NCBI GenBank assembly: GCA_003427395.1
Contig: BFEA01000501.1
Span: forward strand, 1,006,312 to 1,030,412
Direction: 5' to 3'
Length of the DNA stretch: 24,101 nucleotides
DNA from: Chara braunii
Lineage: Eukaryota; Streptophyta; Charophyceae; Charales; Characeae
Of the stretch, positions 17,874 to 24,101 are shown in pieces; the first letter of the stretch is position 1; each line of letters begins with the position of its first letter. The translations under genes were made by a program, and so were the position numbers. The notes under the pieces are model-generated. The model saw nothing but the letters and a program-made list of their open reading frames with translations. It was not told the origin of the DNA and searched no databases.

Positions 17874-20260
17874 GTGTTGTGGACTGTCGCCACAACAGCC
17901 CCTGTTCCACCCATATGAGTAGATCCAAAATTGCCGCAGCTTTGCCTCTATTGCACGCAACGAAGCAGTTGAGATGAGCCCAATGCAACAACCAAAAAGT
18001 TTTACCTCTATAGCGAGCAACACGAACCAGAACAGAGATCCGTTAGTTATATCCCTTGGGGTACCTCTTTTATTTGTTCTCGCAGTTATATCCCTTTCAC
18101 TGTGGCTCTCACGTAAGGCCCACCACACCACATTGATTGTGGCTGAGCAGGAGCTGCCCACATCCCCGTCTGCCATAACGGTCCTTCCTGTTCATTTTCC
18201 CCCACCTCCTCAGCTTATATTTTTCTCACAGTTCTCTTAATGATGCTCATTCGTACGCATTAACTGGTACCCTCCTTCGTATCCATTTACTGGTTGTACA
18301 CAGGCGGAGGGAGGAAGGAAAGGGGTAGGCAGAGGAAATCTATAGGAAGCAAGGGGCGAGGGAGAGAGAAGGAGGGAAGCGGAGGCGACAAGAACAGAAG
18401 AACCGAGGACGACACTCCAGACTACTCCAGAATGGCACAAAAAAAGAGGTCACTCAGTCTTTGGGTTGCAGGGAAGTATTTGAGTCGAGGAACAGGTGTT
18501 GCCTACGGTGAGCGGCCAGCCCTACAGACCGGACAGGACCGGTTCAGGTGTGGACTGTGGAAGCACCGCATCCAATTCTCACAGCTGCTGTCGCTTCGAT
18601 GAATGGCACATCATGCACAGATGTCACAGACTACATGGCTCCTACATGCTAGGAACACAGGCACGCCAACCGCAATTGTATTAGCATGGCCGTTCCAGCA
18701 CCTGTCTACAAATTGGACATCGCATGAGTGTGATGCCGACTGTCATCATACATCTTTGAAAAAAAAAACTTGCATGGGCTATTCCTTCATAATCCTCACA
18801 ACACAACGCATGCAAATAATATGCTAGCTGAATCTCAGGCAACCCATCACAGAGTGGTACTGAACAGCCAATACTCCCTCTCTGTGGGCAGGCAACGATG
18901 GGGGCTGATCCAAAATGAGGGTGTTCAACTGTTGCAAGGCTCGGTCGCCAACAGCTTGCCCTGGCAGGGATAACCTTCCAGTACAGTGCAGTGCAGGTAG
19001 TGCATGCATCTGAGAGTCTATTCTCCACCTAACGCTGCTGCACCTGACTGCTGGTGCAGCAAGCGCAAGCCCCACGCTGCATGTGGGACATGCTAGGAAA
19101 GGATGTGGCGGGTGNTGGNATTGGGGNTAGTCCACACAGTAGAGACACAAACTTTCAACGACAGCTTCGTGGATGGAAACATTGAACAGACATAGCATGT
19201 TGTTGACATGCCACCATGGCATGTCAAGGCCACAATGGCATATCACGCAAGTATTAATGTGTGGGGGGAACGAGTGCACGACTACAGGTCGAAGTTTTCA
19301 CTGCGGAGGCTGCAGTGACCACCCCTCCATAGTGTCCAGAGCAGAGCATGTCAGAGCCACCGTCCTCTGGAGGGGCCCATGGCACGGCACAGCCACCGTC
19401 CTCTGGGGGAGGGACCAATTAACTACACAAGGCAGAATCTGTCCCGTCTACACAGGGAAGGAACGGTGCCTGGCCTTGCGCAGGGAAGGGGGGAGGTTCA
19501 GACGGCTTGTTCTCCGGAGGCTGTAGAGCTTGCGAGTGCACATCCACACGCTGTTCCTGATTGATTAGCCAGACGGAGCGGGATTCTGCTGCTTCGTGAT
19601 AGAAAAGAGTTAACATTCCCCCACCGTGTGCACCCTGCTGCCATTGTCCCACAGAGTCCATGAATTGTCCACACATGTAATGACACTGACATGATCCGGA
19701 CGACTCAGGATGCACGCACAAATATTCGGGAGCACGTCTGGGATTTGAATCTATGGAGCGGGCCTGAGTTGCAGCCGTGTTCCCACATATGCCATACATA
19801 GGACTCCTATGTTCACACTAGCTGCAGTACTGTCATTCTCTCGGCAGACAGCACAATGTGCAAGATCAGAAACAGTGTAGGGATTCGACACACATTAATG
19901 TCATGGTCCGTGTAGTGGCCTTGCTGTACCGCTACGAGATCATTCAATTCTGGAAGGTTCACTTATATTTATGCAGATTGGATGGTGAAGGCAGGCTCAA
20001 TCCAGACTTGACAATTGTCTATCAGGTTCCTCTGCCTGCATAACTTCATTTGGCTCTATCATGTGTTCTGGAGAGAGATCATCTAGAGTCCGGGGTTCCA
20101 TCAAATGCTAAGAAGGTGCATCATTGCAGGTTGGAGCGGGGGAGCAATTGGGGCAAGGTGGATTAGAAGTTGGTAGGTCGAATGCAAGAAGCGGAAAGCT
20201 GATCAACTGCACTTGTACTCAGAGAGTGGCTGCAAATGCTGCATCCGGTGCACACACAGG
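17874..20260 (-). repeat. Tandem unit 2 (S segment plus multi-zinc-finger region)
   Basis: Second long unit, about 2.38 kb, collinear with unit 1 at offsets of 2308-2365 bp (2695 bp on the left of unit 1's AT-rich insertion). Identity by eye is patchy, from about 90% in the RING end to about 65% in the middle. Three ambiguous bases lie at 19115, 19119 and 19127. Confidence 0.85.
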
Positions 20261-20320
20261 CCTGCACCATCGGTCCATCGTAGAAATCATCGCCACATTG
20301 TGGGCATCGGACTCGGTCTG
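18500..20320 (-). pseudogene. Multi-RING-like zinc-finger (pseudo)gene, unit 2
   Basis: On the minus strand: a first finger RCPQCGDDFYDGPMVQACVC then TGCSIC (20306-20232) and, one frame over, PPCPNC (20144-20155); the linker LDDLSPEHMIEPNEV; HCAVCRENDSTAAS; AESRSVWLINQEQRVDVH (19589-19536); a Cys/His stretch from CVICHCGLDMPWW to HPFLACPTC (ambiguous bases inside); ALQQLNTLILDQ; HALCCEDYEG ... RCPICRQVLE (about 18803-18708); and CRSHVVCDIC ... ENWMRCFHSPH ... CPVCRAGRS (18646-18524). ATTACAG before the first finger is a possible acceptor. All fingers keep their Cys/His better than unit 1. Stops (for example after CDICA) and frame changes remain. It could be a spliced gene in this window or a young pseudogene; the sequence alone does not decide. 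Confidence 0.55.
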
Positions 20321-21648
20321 TAATATTCCTGGGTAGTGTGTATTGGGAGTGATGACGTCATTCCGTACAGTTGTGAGCATGGTGTCAGAGAAAACATCGG
20401 ACCCCTGCCGGGGGCGTGATGATCATGCTGTGGATCATGCTGTTGATCATACTTCCAGGAGTGCCTCTGCTGGTATGATGCAGGCCGGTGGCCCACATCC
20501 CCCGCCGCCAGTTCAACAACATTTAAGTTTTCCGCTACGGCTGGCCTCACATTCCGGTACGAACAACAGGGGAGGGGGGGTGCTGTGGCCCACAGCGTGT
20601 GGCTGCGCAGAGGGATGATTCTGGCCATTGTGCTTTTTAATGTTTGCTTTATGGATGGGTTGTAATCTTACCGCACCCAGTGTTCCCCTCAACATGATGC
20701 CTGTCACCCTCACCTCCATGCGGGTGCATGATGCATAGGCTAGTGATTGGAATATACGTCCTAATAAAGAAGCCGTACAGGGAGCTACAGTCCAGTCACC
20801 TCCTCTCCTGCTGGAAGTGTCTTCGCACACAACCAGGTTATACCCTCCTTAACCCGCTGGAATCCCAAAAAGAGAGAATCAACGTCAGAATGCAATTGGG
20901 ACGCTGTTTTGAAGCTCTTGCCACAGGGCTTCAACAATCTAGATGTCATATGGCGCATGGTTCCTCGTTCCAGTTCACATCCTACCCGTTCAGAGAGAGT
21001 TAAAATATGCCATCTCAAAGTGCACTGAGTGCATGGTCTCATTTTGCACTTCTCCTTCCTTGTCAATGGTTGCCGCAGCGATACACACCGTATCCGCGCC
21101 CATAACCTTCTTTTCCTTCTTCAGTGGCTGCAAATGCACCTCTTACACTTTCCTAAATTTCCCCATGCCTATGAGAATACACCTCAGCAGCGCAGAAACA
21201 AGCAGACCGGCAACGGAATAAGATCGATGGCGGTGAGACATCAAAGGCAAATTGTTGTGCCCGGTCTGCTACATTGGATGAGCGGCGGGCCCTGCGTGGA
21301 AGAATCCTCATGCCCGGTCTGTTACGTTGCCTCTTCCACAATGGCGAGGACACCGGGATCATCACGCCCTGGAGATTTGACAAATGACAGCCAGAATGCA
21401 ATGACAATCTCTAGTCCACCTCACTGACCTCAGGACCGGACGAGTTTGATAATCAGCACCAGCACGTGGTTCAGTTCTACACAATAACAAGCACTCCCTG
21501 GGGAATATGGGCTCTTTCGACTTTGTACTCCTCAGCTTTTCAATTTTATATATATATAGCCATCGGCTGTAACTTGTGCAGATCACTGGACTCCAACCTG
21601 GCGCTTAACATGAACAGCCTGTTAGCCCTCGTTCTGAGCTTCATGCCC
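20321..21648. other. Possible 5' region of the unit 2 gene; otherwise unassigned
   Basis: No family is recognised. Minus-strand ORFs (20628-20287, 20830-20513, 21066-20785) could be 5' exons. The first has a 12-bp repeat (GATCATGCTGTG at 20421, 20433, part at 20445) giving Asp-Gln-His repeats. KCKRCICSH on the minus strand near 21145-21120 resembles the CTGCSICSH of the first finger and may be a remnant of another unit. GCCCGGTCTGCTACATTG (21259) recurs as GCCCGGTCTGTTACGTTG (21312). Confidence 0.35.
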
Positions 21649-21671
21649 TTTTTTTTTCTTTTTTTTTTTTT
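21649..21671 (-). repeat. A-rich tail of the U6 pseudogene
   Basis: On the minus strand 13 A, one G and 9 A follow directly after the truncated U6 sequence. This is typical of a retroposed copy or a U6-retroposon chimera. Confidence 0.85.
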
Positions 21672-21737
21672 CCCCTTACGAGGGCCATGTTAATCTTCTC
21701 CGTATCATTCCAATTTTAACGGATGTCCTACGGACAC
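21672..21737 (-). pseudogene. U6 snRNA retropseudogene (5' two-thirds)
   Basis: The minus strand reads a 5' stem TGTCCGTAGGACA, then CATCC, TTAAAATTGGAATGATACGG, AGAAGATTAACATGGCCC and TCGTAAGGGG. Plant U6 has the same order: 5' stem-loop, GATAAAATTGGAACGATACA, GAGAAGATTAGCATGGCCCC and TGCGCAAGG. The near-invariant ACAGAGA box is ACGGAGA and the AGC triad is AAC, and the remaining 3' third is absent. No TATA/USE pair is seen upstream of the 5' end (above 21737). It is a dead copy inserted by reverse transcription. Confidence 0.88.
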
Positions 21738-22697
21738 ATAAGGGAATGGTGCTTCAGACCACCGCAGGGTGCACTGGTGTACAAGACGGCTGAAGGATTT
21801 ATGCACTTAGCATAAAATGGACCCACCATTTGGGCCCTTGCACATAGCAACCCATGCAAGACCATGTTGCAGACTCTGTCTTCGGGGAAAGAGGGGACAC
21901 ATGGTAGAGTGACATGAAAGATGACATCGAAGCCCCAACTAACAGTTCTCAGCACAACAGCTGTACATGCCCACAAAGCACTCACAACAAGTGGCATGTG
22001 GGTCGCAAGCCAGGATAAAAGAGTAAGGGGCGAAAAGACCCACGCGGCTGCAGGTTACACCCCCTCAACTGAATTAACTGCCCGTCGCCCTGTGTGTGTG
22101 AAAAAAAAAAAAAAGTACAAGAAGTGAAAGGGAGCACACCGCCATCAACGGAAAGCAAGAGTTCATAATAATGTCTCTGGCCAAAAATCGGACATGTCTG
22201 GGTGCAGAGGGTCCACACGGTCAGGCAAGGAAGGGCGAGCTTCTGCACATATGGCTGCAGAGACCCTGGCAATACACCGATTCTGCCAGAGAGAATGACA
22301 CCTGCAACCGAGCGTAGCAGTATCCGTAGCCATGCAGACAAGAAGGCCACAGACTCACAGAGTGTTGAAATGTTGCCCTGCTCCGGCAGAAGGGCAGTAA
22401 GGTGATCCTGAACACAAAAGATTTGTGTACGGGTTGCTGAGACACGAAAACATCATCATTTTTTGGCGCAATGGATAATGGCAACGTCAATCGACACGTG
22501 AACCATGCTTCTGCTGTCCCACGGCGCATAGTGTTCAGAGGCACGATCAATGACCGTATAATGGCCAGGTGCATGTTCAATGCAGACAGAGATGTGAGAC
22601 ACAGATAAAAAACACTCACCAGGCCGAGCATGGCACAGTTTACATGGATGGTCCCTCAGTGCCTTCGCTGGACCTCAATTGCAAAGTCTCCTTCCCT
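21738..22697. other. Gene-free stretch
   Basis: ORFs of up to 136 residues on the minus strand resemble no family. An A14 tract sits at about 22101, following GTGTGTGTG. No RNA gene or larger repeat was seen. Confidence 0.4.
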
Positions 22698-22722
22698 CAG
22701 AAGGTAATATTACTACCTTCTG
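22698..22722. repeat. Perfect hairpin
   Basis: CAGAAGGTA (22698-22706), 7-nt loop, TACCTTCTG (22714-22722). It lies inside a 68-residue forward ORF of no recognised family. Confidence 0.8.
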
Positions 22723-24010
22723 GAGGTGAAGATTCAGATGCTGAGGTAAAATTGCCAGAGAGTCCGTCCGTATAAAGAGGATGCCAAAACTTTAAGGCGG
22801 TATGCAAACAAACAGGCTCGAAATCAGTAGAGCTGCGAGACCACAGAGATTAAGGACGTCCCCAGCAAAATTAGAGAACACGGATCACAAAGGTGTCCCG
22901 CATCCCAGTGAGTAAACCAGTGAGCAAGGCCAGGTACCAGAAAAACTGGCTAACAATTTTCCAAGTCGCCTAAGCGATGGCGGAATTTGGAATGTCCTGG
23001 AGTGTGTCCTGTGCCCTGATTTGAAGATCCCCCCCGCAGCCCGTTCCATGCAGGGCAATTTGCAAGTCGGCCAAGTGATGTTCTGATCCAGGGGGACACT
23101 AATCAGTTGAAACTTGAAAGTCCAACGAAACAGTCTGTCACAGTCCCCCGTTTCTTGTACTTCCTTTCCCTTCTCCTAACGGCGCAGAATGCAGTTTTCT
23201 GTGACGTGCGTAAAGGGAACACAAGCCATTACCCAGCTGTAGGGAACCAACCTCAGGACTGACTGCCTGTGTGATTGGAGAGCTCCTTCACAATGGGGAC
23301 GGATGAAACAGTGAGATATTATGCAAAGAACTGGCCGGTACAACAAGGGAACAGAAAACCACTAGAACCGTACCTGGGCGAAATGCTGCCAGGACATGAG
23401 CAGGATATCATTTTCATCAAGCAATATTATTCACCACTGTAAACCTGCCGATTTCGTTTCTAATCTGGCGCCCTCTCTCGACGAGTGCAGTGGAGAACAT
23501 GGGGCTGGGTGTCCTGTTCTTCTTCAAGGGCCTCGGCAGGCAAGAGACCGACGCGATTTTAATAAATGAAGCCTTCTTCTGCAGATCCTTTATGCCAAAT
23601 GTGCATGCACGCACAGAGCCGAGGAACATGCTGATCATCATCATCACTGTCGTGCATGTAAAAGAATCAATCAATCTGAGAATAATACACAACACTGTGA
23701 AGTAAACACATCAAAAAACTGAGTTTCATCCATATACTTCCAAGGGGACAAAATATTATCCCCCTTATCTAATATCCCGAATGAAAAGGACAGCAGTCCT
23801 GATGACTCCTGAAAACCTGCCAATTTGCTAGCCTAACCACAAAAATCGCCAATTTCCAGATTCTGTATTTGGCGATCGATTGGACAAGCCACAACCAAGT
23901 CTCGGCTAATGTTCCAAGTAATATAGAACATTCCTGAGCGCATAAAACTCTGACAATAAGCTGTCACGTGGCAACAGATCACAGAACCCATCTCACCTTT
24001 GTATGTATAC

Positions 24011-24013
<3 letters not shown>
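22723..24013. other. Gene-free stretch
   Basis: No supported gene. It holds an 8-bp dyad ATCGCCAA/TTGGCGAT (23845-23876) and two similar phrases, CCAAGTCGCCTAAGCGATGG (22962) and GCAAGTCGGCCAAGTGATG (23062), 100 bp apart. AACCTGCC followed by a TTTGC- or TTTCG-type word occurs near 23443 and 23813. Confidence 0.4.

Positions 24014-24101
<88 letters not shown>
24014..24101. repeat. (AG)44 microsatellite at the window end
   Basis: A pure AG run of 88 bp reaching the last base. Its true length is unknown. Confidence 0.98.

Noticed and set aside
19736-19765. Box B-like AGATTCAAATCCCA on the minus strand as part of a tRNA
   Set aside because: No acceptor stem or anticodon arm at the right distance, and the paralogous site in unit 1 lacks the motif.
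21029-21427. 132-residue forward ORF with SCPVC
   Set aside because: One CxxC alone, no partner cysteines at RING spacing, and competing ORFs on the other strand.
21649-21760. Functional U6 snRNA gene
   Set aside because: The 3' third is missing, the ACAGAGA box and AGC triad are mutated, and no TATA or upstream element is seen above the 5' end.
1-24101. CRISPR array or prokaryotic operon
   Set aside because: The tandem repeats lack unique spacers of constant length, and the retropseudogene, poly(A) tails and microsatellites show a eukaryotic genome.

Overview
The window is eukaryotic nuclear DNA. It has long CT/GA and TATC microsatellites, A-rich retroposition tails, an intron-like acceptor, a U6 snRNA retropseudogene, nested insertions and very few intact reading frames. 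The overall style (repeat-rich, decayed element genes, plant-like U6) suggests a streptophyte, with a charophyte alga such as Chara a reasonable guess. That is an inference; no marker in the window proves it. Both ends lie inside dinucleotide microsatellites (CT at the left, AG at the right), so the window may be a whole contig whose assembly stopped in simple repeats.

Left part (1-5.3 kb): one long minus-strand pseudogene fills 397-5173. The separate short ORFs there are not independent genes. They fall into three consecutive frames that read as one protein with two frameshifts (near 4283 and 3000) and at least fifteen in-frame stops. The decayed protein has a Lys/Glu-rich N-terminus, a ParB-like segment with SGQHN, a WDPSD segment, and a later FLGNG...R..VVLEG segment resembling motif I of N6-adenine/N4-cytosine DNA methyltransferases. 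A ParB-methyltransferase fusion is the best reading, held with moderate confidence.

5.3-9.1 kb is gene-poor: an array of alternating diverged repeats, inverted repeats, a pair of about 525-bp direct repeats 727 bp apart, and a 74-bp tandem duplication. 9.1-11.6 kb is a GC- and CpG-rich minisatellite block: a 615-bp tandem duplication carrying a 51-bp repeat, then 99-100-bp repeats, then a 38-bp repeat. Its long ORFs are products of repeat periods divisible by three. 12.0-12.65 kb holds a weak two-exon candidate. 12.9-13.5 kb has a family of CATATG-centred palindromes around a CT microsatellite.

14.2-20.3 kb is the most structured part: a tandem array of one truncated and two longer units, transcribed (if at all) from the minus strand. 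Each longer unit carries several RING-like Cys/His zinc-binding segments followed by a shared 3' segment of about 300 bp. Unit 1 was later hit by a poly(A)-tailed retroposon (14572-15197) and an AT-rich insertion (about 16021-16405). Subtracting both restores it to the length of unit 2. Both units contain stops and frame changes, so they are spliced genes or, more likely, pseudogenes. Three ambiguous bases lie in unit 2.

20.3-24.0 kb has no convincing gene. It contains a 5' U6 snRNA fragment with an A-rich tail on the minus strand (21649-21737) and a few hairpins, and ends in an 88-bp AG repeat.
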